Shown piece by piece: positions 1-11,762 of a stretch of DNA of 64,000 nucleotides. Every line of letters starts with the position of its first letter. Position 1 is the stretch's first letter. The notes under the pieces are model-generated. The model was given only the letters and a program-made list of their open reading frames with translations. It was not told where the DNA came from and did not search any database. The translations under genes and the position numbers were made by a program. Source of the stretch: Ochotona curzoniae (lineage: Eukaryota > Chordata > Mammalia > Lagomorpha > Ochotonidae); the NCBI RefSeq assembly GCF_017591425.1, contig NW_024466218.1, positions 15,142,001 through 15,206,000 on the forward strand. The letters are read 5' to 3'.

Positions 1-134
1 CTTTGGATTGGCTCAGCTCTTGTTGTTGCAGCTACTTGGGGAGTGATTCAGCAGATGGAAAATCTTCCTCTAGGTGTTTCCTTGTCTCTTTGTTTCTGCC
101 TTTCCAATAAAAATAAATAAATCATTTAAAAAAG
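1..134 (+). mobile_element. CSINE, 3' end only (cut by window edge)
   Basis: Lagomorph tRNA-derived SINE entering from the left edge. Visible parts are the CTACTTGGGGAGTGATTCAG block, the CT-rich stretch and the CCAATAAAAATAAATAAATC tail. It is similar enough to the consensus to be a middle-aged or young copy. The tRNA-like head lies outside the window. Confidence 0.9.
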
Positions 135-1017
135 TTATTTAGCAATGTTAGGACCAAGAGTTTATCTCAATTAATCCATGGCTGTTTTTATTTTTACCCC
201 AAGAAGCAGTCTACATAAGAGAAAGACTACAATCACACAGGTTGACTGACAAACTACTCCACTCTCTTGATATTCATGCAACAAAGAGTCGCAATTCTGC
301 TCAAAAGTCACATTCTAATACCCTCAGGGCAATCTTGAGCATTGTCTGAGTTAATGCCAGTGTATAATAGTTCTTCATTAGTCTTTCAATGGAGAAAAGA
401 ATAGGTTACAATATTCTGAGAAGTCCCAAACCCTGCCACACGGAATGACAATGGCTCCACTGCTAATATTTCTAGTCCAAAAATTCTTGTTAATTTGATT
501 CTGTGAGTCTATCTCCATGAAATAATAGTTCCTTTGATTTAAACACTCCGATAGTTTTCCTTAGGAAATGGCCATAAAATCATTTATCTCGCAATCACAC
601 TTTCCAATCTCCCCTTTCTATGAGGGGCTTTGGTTCCTTGTTTCATTGCAAGAGTTTTATTAGAACTGAATAAGCCAACCTCTTCTAGTACCCTAAATTA
701 TCACTCCTAACAAAACACAGTATCAATCTCTTCATATATTTTCATTGAAATCGACTAACTGAACTATTATAATCCCTCAGTAACTACCCATATTTTACCC
801 ATAATCACAACCATTTAAAAAAACTTGCCTGGAACATAGCTTCCAAGCAGCAAAATTACTATTTTGAAATAGTAATGTAATTGTATTGTAAGCATTAATA
901 TTCTGACCCACCATATTATTTGAAAAAATATATATAAGCTGTAATTCAGTAATCTCATCAACATTTTAGCATCTCTTTCATAAAACAAAACTAAGCACAA
1001 AATGGTACACCTCAAAA
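135..1017. other. unique AT-rich sequence, nothing recognised
   Basis: No repeat family, exon or RNA gene recognised. The only open frame (minus strand, 815-1015) is short, AT-biased and without recognisable domains, so it is treated as chance. Confidence 0.6.
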
Positions 1018-1350
1018 CAGGACAGGTATTTCATACAGCGTTTAGAATTCCTGTATCTTACATTGGAATGCCTAGGCTCAAGTCCTAGACCGACTTTCCT
1101 GCTAACTTCCTGTGACTCTGCGGTCTTGGAGGCAACATTTGCTAAGTCAGGTTCTTAGGTCCACACCTGCCATAGAGAAGACCCAGAGTGAGCTCCGACC
1201 TTTGCTCTCACTTTCAGCCTTGAGCAGCCCCTGCTATGGGATGTTGTATGCAGTGAACCCATAAATAAAATACTTCTCTTTGTCTGCCTTTCTACTCCCT
1301 TCTCTATCTCTGCTCCTCTAATAAAGTGAAAGCGAATGAATTTTTAAAAG
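1018..1350 (+). mobile_element. old CSINE, diverged
   Basis: A full-length but strongly diverged C repeat. In order it shows a CTTACATTGGAATGCCTAGG head, CAAGTCCTAG where the B box would be, CTTCCTGCTAACTTCCTG, a GAGCAGCCCCTGCTATGGG block and an AATAAA-like tail. The wording fits the older CSINE subfamilies better than the young ones at 8.2 or 33 kb. Confidence 0.75.
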
Positions 1351-1899
1351 TACATTTAAGCAAATTCAAAATAACAACAAAACCAAATGGTAAAGAAAAG
1401 GGATAAGAGATTCTAGTCGCATTACTTCATAATAGTCAATGTTTTTGGAATTTAAATTTGTGTCAAGTCTAAATAAGATGAAAATGAATCAAATTAGGTG
1501 TATATTTCATTTTCTAATGTGTGCACAAAATTGCAAGATATATACACATTGTAAAGGCTGTCTCAGATTGGTAGGCTTACAATTCTTATAAATACACATA
1601 CCCAAGATACAGATTAATTCTAGCTATTCGATCATCTGGTTGGTGATGATACCCTTGGTTAAACAGAGAGATTGTTCTTACTTATAGCCATTAAAGACAG
1701 ATAATAGGCTAAAGTTTACTAAAACAATGCCCAGTGGCATATGCTATGCTTGAAGATGTCAGGAAGGGCCACAAATGTGAGGGATCCTAGCAAGTAGAGG
1801 ATGGGTGCCAGAAAAACTTATTTAAGATAAGGGGACCAGTGCAAGAAATTTACATGTGATGAGGAGCAATCTATCGGGAGGGGGGGGAGTAAGATATTT
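1351..1899. other. unique AT-rich sequence
   Basis: No recognisable gene or repeat. A short G-run lies near 1877-1888. Confidence 0.5.
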
Positions 1900-1990
1900 T
1901 TTCATTTAATCATCTTGGTAGCATCATGAATTAGTGCTATTTCCATTCACAGATGGGAAAGTGAGCCTTAAGTCATATTGAGGATCCAGG
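1900..1990 (-). repeat. MIR fragment
   Basis: The order TTCATTTAATC, GTAGCATCATGAATTAGTGC, CACAGATGGGAAAGTGAGCC matches the reverse complement of the MIR core and its conserved 3' part (consensus CAGTTTCCTCATCTGTAAAATG on the other strand). It is old, short and heavily mutated. Confidence 0.6.
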
Positions 1991-2125
1991 TAATTTATGT
2001 TATTTTAATATAATCTCTTCTGACTCTGAAATCTGTGCTTTCTCCAGTCTGCCACAGTGTCTCATGGGAAGACTGTTATGATGATCAGTCTTCAGCAAGA
2101 ATGAATATTTCTGTGCACCACGCCT

Positions 2126-2287
2126 ATAAAAGAGAGGCAGAGGAGGGAAGAGGGAGGGAAAGAGGGAGGAAGGGAGGGGTGGAGGGAGAGAGGGAGGGAC
2201 AGAGGATGGAAGGAAGGAAGGAAGGAAGGAAGGAAGGAAGGAAGGAAGGAAGGAAGGAAAGAAGGAAGGAAGGAAAGAAAGAAAAAC
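2126..2287 (+). repeat. purine tract with (GGAA)n microsatellite
   Basis: About 160 bases of nearly pure purine on the plus strand. A GGGA/GAGG-rich first half is followed by a long uninterrupted AAGG run (about 2207-2259) ending in GAAA units. It creates chance open frames on both strands that read as poly Arg-Lys-Glu-Gly and poly Ser-Phe-Leu-Pro. Confidence 0.95.
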
Positions 2288-4204
2288 TGGTAATAAATGG
2301 CTATAAAAGTGACTAAGATAAATAGTTACACACCACATGAGACGGTCTAGCAATCTGGAAGTCCTATTAGCAGAGTGGAGCAGGAGCAATGAGCTTTAAC
2401 ATGTGTGACAGGTCTTCTGTCAACTCCTAGCTTTTCTTGTTACATTCATGAATGTTTTTCCACTCATATCTATGGGAAATGGGCAAGGAGAGATCAATAA
2501 TTCCAATCCTTTTCTAGACCACGCACCCAAAAGTCATTCCTTTATCCAAAAGGGTAAAATCTTTCCCTCTGTGAGGATGTGAAATTGCATTTATATACCT
2601 AACCTGCCATAAGGTTCCATTATTTTTGATCAGCTCCTAATCTTCTACCTTGTTTATTCTTCTATCCAAAGTTTGAGCTCTAATATTGTACATGATCATA
2701 TTACCCTCTCCTCATACTACTCACCCAAGCCATTGATTTCCACTCATAACAATAAAACCTTTAACATGTAATTGTCCTGTTGTTTTTTGTTTGTTTGTTT
2801 GTTTAAGTTCAAGCATTACTTGCCATTTGGAAATCATTCTGCAATGAAACTTCAGGTGTTAAACCATACTCTAATGAAGGGAAATTCACAATACGTGCAC
2901 GCTAATTGACTATCTCAAATGGGTCAACTCTTTAATTAGATTAACTTCCTTGTCTGTCATCTTGACCAATTTATCTTCCATTTATCATATGCTGTTCTTT
3001 CAGCTGAAGTCAGAACACTCCATGCTTCCAGAAGTGAGAAGATAGGCAATGTCCAAATGGTTTAACTTGAAATATTCCATTCAATAGAAACACAAAAGAA
3101 GACTTTCTCAAGATAGACTTAAACTCTGTTCAATGTCTTCTGATGAGACACACAAAATATGCTGCCATAAGCAAACCATGGACATTATTGGTAAGTTGCT
3201 TTTGGTTATTAAGACTTTGGGTGAATTTATGATCTTAAATAATTCCAAGTGCAAGTTCTTTGGTAGTCCAGTGAGCTGGTTTTATTTCTTGTTCATATTC
3301 AAATGAAAATTTTGATAAAGAGTTATTCAAAACCCTTTCTCGGTGTGCTGAGTCCTTATATCTTCCTCAGCTTTGGGTGGCGAGTAAGGAGACATGGTTT
3401 CGAAGACTTTACGGAAAATTCTTTGAGAAAATCAAAGATATGCCCTGCTTTATTTGTTTAAACTGCTGTTTTCCAGGTTTCATGCCATTTCTGTCCTCTG
3501 CCATTTGCCCCTTCACACCATATGCTTGTTTTACTTGACTAGCTAGCTCTTAGGTATACTCTGCCCCAGGATAAAGCCCTGAGATTGCAGCTATTCCAGT
3601 ATACTCACTTATGATATCATCATATTACTTTTCCTTTTGGAGTGGATAAGGTGAGCTCAAATATACAACAATTGGTTAGAAGGAAAACTACTCCCAAGTC
3701 TCCTTGGACCTTTGGCTGCAATTTTCTTTGTATGTTTTTGCTTTTGAAGTAATGGTAGCTATAAGGTTCTCAGGTTAGAATTTTCTCTCTTCATTCATTA
3801 AGAATAATCTTCCTGAAAAAATAAATAGTCTTTTTCCTGAGCTCTGTAAAATGAATTATTTTTTCTGAGAGTCCATAATGAATTTTTCTTGGTCTTAATT
3901 AGATCATTAAACCAGGGGTTGAGATCATAACATGTCATCCTAATGATATCTATTTAATCAAAATGTCCATTTGTTTTCATTATCCCAAGTTTAGAAAGCA
4001 ATTCCAAAGTACTTTCCTGGGTGTTAATTGGTCTCCCCCTACTTCCATCCCCGCTTTTTTTTTTTTTTAATGTGGAAGAAAGTTCTACAACAGACAATAA
4101 AGAAGAAATCCTACTAGGTCAGTGAGTGACTCTCCTCAACAATTTTTCTTTTTCAATATTCATCACAAGTTTCACTTTTAAGCAATCACTTCTTTTCATT
4201 TTCT
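2288..4204. other. unique AT-rich sequence
   Basis: No gene or interspersed repeat recognised over about 1.9 kb. It contains a short (GTTT)n run at about 2780-2804 and a T-tract at about 4055-4069 that may be the remains of an old retroposon tail. Confidence 0.5.
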
Positions 4205-4405
4205 TTTAAAGACAAAGAGACAGAAATAACCAGATACCTATCCTCTGCTGATTTGTGGCCCAAATGTCAGCAACCAGCAGGATTGGGTCAGACTGAAAAC
4301 GGGAGCTGAGTCTCACTCGGCCTGTGTCCCACACAGGTGCACTGGTATCAGGAGCAGGACGGGGACTTGACACAAGCGCTCGAACTTGGCAGGGGCAGAG
4401 GAACC
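4205..4405 (-). mobile_element. old CSINE, partial
   Basis: Reverse-complement C repeat remnant. AAAGACAAAGAGACAGAAA is the tail-proximal GA-rich block. It is followed by a diverged 'CTGCTGATTTGTGGCCCAAA' block and a CTGTGTCCCACACAGGTGCA block that corresponds to the CCCACATGGGTGCA element. The head is lost. Confidence 0.65.
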
Positions 4406-4724
4406 CAGTCCCCTCCTTCAGTTTTCCTTTTTGAAGAAACTTGAGTTAAGATTGTCTCTGATTTTTTCATACCCTTAAAAATCCTCAAATGCCCATTTGT
4501 TTTCCATCATGCAAATATAGAAAACCTGTTCGAAAAAAAAACATAGTCCTAACATGTTTTCTCACATGAGGTGGGCTTCAGAACATACCCCTAAATCAAA
4601 ATAGACTTCTGCTCCACAACATAGTTAGTCTTTGACTAAACCAGTTCAGGTACATTTGGTGTTGGCTATTATTTTTGTTGGTAGCTATGAGCCCTTACTA
4701 TCAGGGCATGAGCTTGGTTAACCG

Positions 4725-5030
4725 TGGGATACTGGCACTGCAGTACAGCAAATAAAGTCACAGTTTGCCAAAAGATTGATATAACTGCTCGCTCATCACC
4801 CAAAATAGTTCAACTTCCGGTGCACTTGAGATAACAGTACATGATAGCCTAAGTACTTGAGTCTATGCCACCCATTTGGGACTCGTGGATGATGGAGTTT
4901 TTGGTTCCTGGTTTAGACCTGTCACAGCCTTGTGTGTGGCAAGCATTTGGGGAAAAAATTGGTGAAAGAACTGTCTATCTTTCTCATGATTCCTTTCAAA
5001 CTATTAATTATATAAATTTCTTTAAGAAAA
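4725..5030 (+). mobile_element. old CSINE
   Basis: Diverged full-length C repeat. GGGATACTGGCACTGCAGTA heads it, GCCACCCATTTGGGACTCG is the CCCATGTGGGAGACC block, GGAGTTTTTGGTTCCTGG and AAGCATTTGGGG follow, and it ends in a degraded CT-rich and A-rich tail. Confidence 0.65.
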
Positions 5031-6715
5031 AAATTATTTATTTCAAATTTGAAGCCAAGTTGACAGAGGGTCTGTCAACTGTAGACTTTTTCTTCAATGT
5101 TTCTTTATGCATGTTAAATTTTGACTTATCTGGGAACCAGAATGTTGCGTTTTGGCTGATACTGCTTGAGGCACCTGTATCGCTTTTCAGACTCCCTGGG
5201 ATCAGAAGCTGACTCTGTTCCAAATGCTATCTCCAGGCTAATGCATATCCTCATAGGGAATAGGCCATGACTCTAATAATTGAATTCTTGCCACTCACGT
5301 GGGAGATCCAAGTTGATTCACTGATTCCCAGCCTCATTCAGAATGTATTCATGAGAACTGCAGAACTGCAGACATGGTAAGTGGACCAATGAACAGGATC
5401 TGTCTTTCTGCCTGTTGGTCTTCTTTTGTCTTCCTACCACACAATATAAGCATTTTATTTAATGAGCTATCCATTTACAAAGTGCTGATTTCTTTGGGAC
5501 ATTGTCTTCATGACCTTTTCGTGAAATGTCAGTGGTTAAGCTTCTCAAACTTTACCATAAATTGAGCGTTTTCACTTTAACGTTAGCAAAGGGGCCCTTC
5601 ACAAACATTTTTTTATCTTTTTCAGTGTTTCAAACTACATCTTCCTCCGATATATTGTAATAAATTAATCTACACTTTTATAATATACATGTTCACTGAA
5701 TATTTTGAAGACCTCGTGTGTGTGTGTGTGTAATATTTCTGATGAATGACTTAGAGTATATCTTAACAGAGAATTAATTAATCATACTATTTTGAGATAG
5801 GATGAAGCACAATTTTAGAACGTTCTCGCCTCTGTGACTTTATCCAAATATCCTTATCAATGTTTATTGGAACTGTTCTTTGTTTGGAAACAACCCCATG
5901 AGCACATACATGGACATCATCTCCCACAAAGTTTTCTAAAGACACAGGTTTATTTCCATGGACCTCAGAAGGCAGTCTGCACTAGCAGCACATGCACAAT
6001 TCCGTACAATTACATTGAGATCCACTGCAGCTAGCCCATTTCCTGATTATTGAGGGATCCAAGATTCTGTATGCTTACTGACTTCTAAGTGACTCCTGTG
6101 GACTTGAAAGTTAGATATCTATCTTTAAATAATAAAAGTACTTTAGTAATTCAGTGGTTTCCTAATACACAGCCTTGTCAGTTTATAAGGAAAATAAGTA
6201 GAGGAATACAATAAATATAAAAATGAATTGAGGGAGGATTATAGGATTTATTATTGGATTCTGGATTGTACATACATTTTTATGATACAGCAACAGTTTC
6301 TTGTGATAGCTTCATGAAGGCAAAACTGCACTGAAGATTAATTGGAGAATTTCAGAGTGCAAGATTGAAAGAAAAGTGTGCAATATTTGTTAGGGATTCG
6401 TTGCGTTTGGTATCACGTGGACTAATTGAAGAACACTGGTCTTTGCTAACTGTCTCAGTCAGGGGTCAAGAGAATAGATGGTTCATAAGCACCTGCTCAA
6501 TATCTGGCTCTGTAATTTCCCTGAAGGTGATCAATGCTGCAATATTATCATTATCAAAAAATGATTTAGAGAGGTTGGACCTTGACTGCTAAAAAGGGAG
6601 CTGTTAGAAACCCACCTTTCCGATCTGGAAAATGATGAAGTTTAAATAAGATTGGCAAGCATGCTATTGATCTGATCATATCGGGCTCTCACACTTATTC
6701 TTTCAAAAGAAAAAG
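5031..6715. other. unique AT-rich sequence
   Basis: No exon or repeat family recognised. A short (GT)n run lies at about 5717-5732. The open frames here (up to 75 codons) have no recognisable domains and no coding character. Confidence 0.5.
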
Positions 6716-7031
6716 TGCTTATTTTTATTGCAAAGTCAGATACACAGAGAGGAAGAGAGACACAGATGATCTTCCATCCGTTGGTTCACTCCCCAAGTAG
6801 CTATGATGGCTGGAGCTGAGCCCATCCGAAGCCAAGAGCTAGGAGTTTCTTCTGTGTTTCTCACATGGGTGCAGGATCACAAGGCTTTGGGCCATCCTGG
6901 AATTCTTTCCTCGGCTATAAGCAAGGAGCTGGAAGAGAGTTGGGACTGCTGGGATTAGAACAGGTAGCTATATGGTATCCCAGCGCCTGCAAGGTGAGGA
7001 AGTTTAGCTGCTAGGCTACCGTGCTGGGCCT
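6716..7031 (-). mobile_element. CSINE, full length
   Basis: Reverse-complement C repeat. It runs from the tail (TTTTATTGCAAAGTCAGATA) through ACACAGAGAGGAAGAGAGAC, GTTGGTTCACTCCCCAAGTA, CTCACATGGGTGCAGG and GGCTTTGGGCCATCCT. The head reads GTGCTGGGCC at its right end. Moderately diverged. Confidence 0.9.
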
Positions 7032-7827
7032 TCAGCACTATTCTTGTTCTTTCTGCAAGTCAACATTTTTGCCCACTTTCCTAATTAAAGAATCCACTTT
7101 CTAGAGCAGCAAGTGTGCTTTGGTTTCTGTTCCATTAGTTATCTTGAATAGCACTATTTCAAATTTTAACTTTTTAAATTCAAATAAATTATGTGTATTG
7201 GTTAAGCTGAAATCAATGAAGATCTATTTTTTTTATGTGACTAATAGGTTATTTGAACAGGAATGCCTACTAAAGTCATGAAACAAGAACTTCAAGTTTC
7301 CCAGTCACAGATTCTGCAAAAAGTCAACAAGTGGAAAGAATCTTAATAGTGAGTTTTAATCTAGGATGGAAAGCTTTTGCAATACATGCATCAGGAAGGT
7401 CTGGTTTCAGATAAAATTAAAACTGGTCAAATTATGTAGTCTTGAGTTTTGATGATTATATAAAATAATTTGTACATGCTACTGAAGTCTTACACATCTA
7501 TATTTGAATATTTATTGGGTGAATAAAATGTATATAGAAAATTTTAAAATAAATATGAATCTTACATTTTGTTTTCCTTTATTATTCATACAAGTATTCC
7601 AAATACTATTTACTGAGGTTGACGTCAATGGGACTAGTTAAGAAAAATCAAAGGAAACAACCAACTTAATGTTATCATATCCTATTAATTCCTCTATTAA
7701 AATGGATAAAACATTTTATCAAAAATGCAATGTCTTAACTATTTCAAAGGCAGGGAATTAGATGAAGAATAACAGCCTGCTGAAGGAAAAGTGTGAACAA
7801 TTAATTGATACAAAAAAGATGGTTCAT
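7032..7827. other. unique AT-rich sequence
   Basis: AT-rich with no recognisable gene or repeat. It is the target region of the two CSINEs that follow. Confidence 0.5.
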
Positions 7828-8147
7828 GTTCCCAGCGTAATGGCTCGATGGAGAAACCCTCACATTCCAGGTGCAGGCATTCACTATGCACAGTGGTTCA
7901 CATTGCCACTGCGCCACTTCCCTTGCAGCTCCCTGCTGAGGGTCTGCAGGGGATGGCCCAAAACTTTGGGACCCTGCAACAATGTGGGAGATGAGAAAGA
8001 ATCTCCTGGCTTCTGGCTCCCAGCTTCAGCTCAGCTCAGCTCTGGCCATGATGGCCATTTGGAGAGTGAACCAGTGGATGGAACATCTTTCTCTGTAGAT
8101 CTTATCTGCTTTTCCAAAAAAAACACAAATACATCTTTTAAAAATTG
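7828..8147 (+). mobile_element. CSINE, full length, middle-aged
   Basis: C repeat with GCGCCACTTCCCTTGCAGCT, GGATGGCCCAAAACTTTGGG, ACCCTGCAACAATGTGGGAG and a GGAGAGTGAACCAGTGGATG block, ending in a degraded A-rich tail. A chance 178-codon frame (7762-8298) runs through this element and into the next and is not a gene. A younger CSINE landed just 3' of its tail. Confidence 0.9.
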
Positions 8148-8167
8148 TTCAAGATACTACACACCTG

Positions 8168-8534
8168 GGCCTGGCGTGGTGGCGCAAGTGGTTAGGGTCC
8201 TTGCCTTGCATGCCCAGGATCCCATATGGGCGCCGGTTCTATCCCAGCAGCCCCGCTTCCCTTCCAGCTCCCTGCCTGTGGCCTGGGAAAGCAGTTGAGG
8301 ATGGCCCAAGGCTTTGGGACCCTGCACCCGCGTGAGAGACCCGGAAGAGGCTCCTGGCTTCGGATCGGCATAGCATCGACCCGTTGCGGCTCACTTGGGG
8401 AGTGAATCATCGGACGGAAGATCTTCCTCTCTGTCTCTCCTCTCTGTATATCCGCATTTCCAATGAAAAAATAATAAAAATAAAATCTTCAAAAAAAAAA
8501 AAAACAATACTGTTCTACTGAATTAAAAAAAAAA
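8168..8534 (+). mobile_element. young CSINE with perfect 17-base target duplication and interrupted tail
   Basis: One of the least diverged C repeats in the window. Seen directly: GGCCTGGCGTGGTGGCGCAA head, GGATCCCATATGGGCGCCGG, GGTTCTATCCC in the B-box position, CTTGGGGAGTGAATCATCGG, and the tail. Identical 17-base copies of AAGATACTACACACCTG flank it at 8151-8167 and 8535-8551, which proves retroposition and sets both ends. The tail is unusual: an A-run at 8491-8504, then 20 non-A-rich bases (8505-8524), then a second A-run up to the target duplication. Confidence 0.97.
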
Positions 8535-8551
8535 AAGATACTACACACCTG

Positions 8552-9029
8552 ATCATGCCTAAGAAATGCACAATAACCTCCTCTACTAGATGAGGAAGAC
8601 AGTGTGGTAACTCAAATTTCCTTAAAAGAGTAATAAATCTAGGAAATTGTCAGAGAGCTTCCATAACCATCTCATGACAAAAATATGTGAATAATCTAGA
8701 ACTTATACAGGGAAAGTTACATCTTATTTTCTTGAATATAATTGTAGCATATATTCAATTAATCAATATCAGAAGCACTGTACTACCTAGTCAAAATTGA
8801 AATTAAAGGCAGTGGAGAATGTAACTGTATATAAAATGTGATCTCTGTTAGAGATATACTATATATTTACAACTTCTGCTTTTGGCTTACAACTTGCCTG
8901 ATGCTGAGTTTGTGTCTATATGCAAAATATAAATGTAAGTGGTAAAGGTCATTACATTATAGATAAGGTGAGAAAATATTACACACTTTTATAGATTTGC
9001 CAAACATACTGCTCTTTTATTTCACCTAC
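8552..9029. other. unique AT-rich sequence
   Basis: No feature recognised. Confidence 0.5.
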
Positions 9030-9190
9030 AGAGGCATATTAAGCACTTTCATATGTATCAATTAATATAAAATTTGTCTTGCTAAAGCTTGATAGCAAGT
9101 CCTGTCGCCTTACAGATAAGGAAGTTGAGCATTCAAAGAAAATGATGAATGTGTGTCTACCCACATAGAATATAAAATTAAGACCAAGAT
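9030..9190 (-). repeat. MIR fragment
   Basis: The order TTAAGCACTTTCATATGTAT, then CTTACAGATAAGGAAGTTGA, matches the reverse complement of the MIR 3' half. Old and diverged. Confidence 0.6.
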
Positions 9191-9574
9191 GTACCAATTC
9201 TGTACTCTTTGGATCACAGTCTAAAGTCTATTTTCCTAATATTAAATCAAATATCTTATTCACAAATGTACATTAGCACCATATAATTTACTCTCTTTTT
9301 AAGGATTGAGTATTCTTAAATGAATGTTTAGCCCCAACACCTTTACATCTATGAATAAATAATCTTTTTTCTTCAGATTTATTGAAATGTTATTCCTTAT
9401 TTAAAGGTCAGAAAAGGAGCAGGATTTATTTGCATGTATAGTGAGAGTATATCCTTAAAAAGAAGTGTGGGGGGCTACTCAAGAGAGAGCTGCACTCAAT
9501 GGGATTTGGTTTCATCCTTCTATATGTGAATTTTGGAATTTTAGATTTCCTTGGAAACTAAGTCTTCAAAATCT

Positions 9575-9850
9575 TTAATGTCCGTTTTTCTTTAATTGAG
9601 AGGCAGACAAACGGAGGCAGACAGAAACCTGTCATCCATTCCTTCACTCTCCAAATGGCTATAAAAGCAGAGATGGAGCCCGGAGTTGCCTGGAACACAA
9701 TCCAGCATCCCAGGCAGGGGATCAGGAATACAGTGTTTGAGCCATCACCTGTACCAACCAAGGTGCACCTGAGCAGGATGTAGAATGTGAATGTCAATAC
9801 AGGATGCCAGTGTCTGAAGGGCATCTTAACCACTACTCTAAACACTCACT
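9575..9850 (-). mobile_element. old CSINE
   Basis: Reverse-complement C repeat with a GAGAGGCAGACAAACGGAGG tail-side block, CCATTCCTTCACTCTCCAAA, and a head ending in CATCTTAACCACTACTCTAA, the C-repeat GCTTAACCACTGCGCC motif. Central part strongly diverged. Confidence 0.75.
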
Positions 9851-10154
9851 GTAAACTTTGAAATTTCAAAATAATTTACAACGCAAAAAAGAAAAGTTAA
9901 AACAAAAATAGGGTATTTCTGGGAACCAATGAAGAGTAAGCTGTACGTACAATTTTCTGTTGTTACCAAATACCTCAGCTGCATTGCTTATCTGCTGTGA
10001 AGTTAGCGTGAGGGGGCAAAAGCAGCACCTCACTTGATGAGACATCAGTCCCACCCCTGTGAGGATGGCAGACCCTCCCAGGTAGCAGGAAGATGGCCAC
10101 ACAATGCAAGCAAGCCTCAGTCGCTACCCACCACTCTTCAGAAACGTATTCAGG
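9851..10154. other. unique sequence between CSINEs
   Basis: No recognisable gene. Two chance open frames overlap on opposite strands. Confidence 0.5.
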
Positions 10155-10487
10155 GACTCAGCACCAGAACCTAGTGGCTAAATTCTTCCCTTACATGCCC
10201 TGCGATCCCATATGGGTGCCAGTTCATGTCCCAGCTACTCCAATTATCTTGCAGCTCCCTGCCTATAGCCTGGGAAAGCAGTAGAGCACAGCCCACAGCC
10301 TTGGGACCCTGCACCAGTGTAGGAGCCCAGAAGAAGCCCCTGGCTCCTGCTTTAGAGCAATCTCAGCTCTGGCTGTTTCAGCCACTTGGAGAGTGAGGCA
10401 GCAGATGGAGGATTTTTCTATTTGTCTTTTCTTCTCTCTTTTAAATCTGACTTTCTTGTAAAAATGAATAAATATTTTTAAAAGACA
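10155..10487 (+). mobile_element. CSINE, full length
   Basis: C repeat with GCGATCCCATATGGGTGCCA, GCCTGGGAAAGCAGTAGAGC, GCCTTGGGACCCTGCACCAG and CCACTTGGAGAGTGAGGCAG, and a tail ending AATAAATATTTTTAAAAGAC. A possible short target duplication (GTATTCA) sits on both sides, too short to be decisive. Confidence 0.93.
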
Positions 10488-11762
10488 TGTATTCATACAG
10501 CTTTTAATCTGCTTGAATGTCTTTCTAGATTATAGAAGATGTTTGTCTCACCCACCGGACTGCCTACAAGAAAGGTCTTTTTAGGGCACAGATACCAAAG
10601 CAACGTTTCACCTTTCTGCTATGTTTGTGAGAGCTACTGAGGGCTAACTTTCCAATGACTACTCAACCTGGCAATTAGCCATATAACTATACTTCCATTC
10701 ACAAATATATATTCTATGCTTCCATTCCCATTCCTAACTTTGACATGATGGCCTCAAAATAAACAATAAACAAGAAATCAGTAGCCCGGTTTGTTTGCCA
10801 TCTAGACATCCAGAGATGGACATCTCAGAAGTGAGCCATGTTGGGTGGTATAAGGGAATAGAACATTGATGATCATGCATCTTGACATCACTAGAGTCCA
10901 GAAAGAGCATGCTGCTAGCTTTGGGGAAAGGCAGCAGCATTGGACAGAGAAGCAAGGGTGAGGGGAAGCTAAGCCTACGAACTTCATGTTCCAGCGGGCA
11001 CCTGCCTGGGTCTTTCTTCACCTTGAAGAAATGGTTTATGGGCAGAATCAAACACTGCACAGTTGCTGGGTTTACACACCTGTTCCTAACGTCAGATCCA
11101 TCCATGCTCTTCTGTTTACACTGCCAGGCCAACTCTAGAAACCAGGCCCAGGAATGAAAACAGGAAACACAACTACCCTTTGGAAGCAACATCTCTCTAG
11201 CAGCTACTTCAGTTTCTAAGGGAACATCTTGGATAATGCTGCCTACTCCAGCTAGCTACTGCCTTGGCTCTTTGCCTTACCCTTTTCTTTTTAAGCCTAG
11301 CCTACCACTTGTTCCACTTAAGTGTACTACACTTTCCTCTGCTATCTCCCTTTGTTGCCTTCTTCCATTAGGATGTGCGGTCTATTTAATGCATTGTATT
11401 TAGAACAGATATGTTAACAGGTTAATGTGGGTTCACTTCTTGTTAGGAGAACAAGTCCAGTTTGGACCCTCTGAATTTGCAGTTCCTGCATGAGAAATGA
11501 CTCCTGGGTCTTTCCCACTACAAAGACATGAAGTGAAGTGGACAAGTATGAATGGATGTCTGAGATATTACATGGTGATAGAGGAAGAGAAATAAAGTAA
11601 ATGAATCACTGAAATGAAAATCATCAGCGAGGTGATGCTCGCTTGACACTTTAGCCTTCACCATTAACTGATAGTCTTCTAGGCAAAGAAGGCTGGCAAG
11701 GGTACTCAAAGGTCCTGTGCATCCGCTATTGATCTTTGCAATTAAAAAATAAAAAACATGCA
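10488..11762. other. unique sequence, nothing recognised
   Basis: Slightly less AT-rich than its surroundings at 10.8-11.3 kb. A 152-codon minus-strand frame (10734-11192) and a 91-codon plus-strand frame overlap here. Neither shows a recognisable domain, and neither has supporting splice or promoter context. Confidence 0.5.

Noticed and set aside
2000..2389. 129-codon minus-strand frame rich in Ser, Phe, Leu and Pro
   Set aside because: Produced by the purine/pyrimidine microsatellite, which has few stop codons by composition.
7762..8298. 178-codon open frame, one of the longest in the window
   Set aside because: It runs across two CSINEs and the gap between them. The translation is SINE-derived and has no recognisable domain.
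10734..11192. 152-codon minus-strand frame in repeat-free DNA
   Set aside because: No recognisable domain, an overlapping frame on the other strand, and no splice or promoter context. Judged chance, though it is the least easily dismissed of the long frames.
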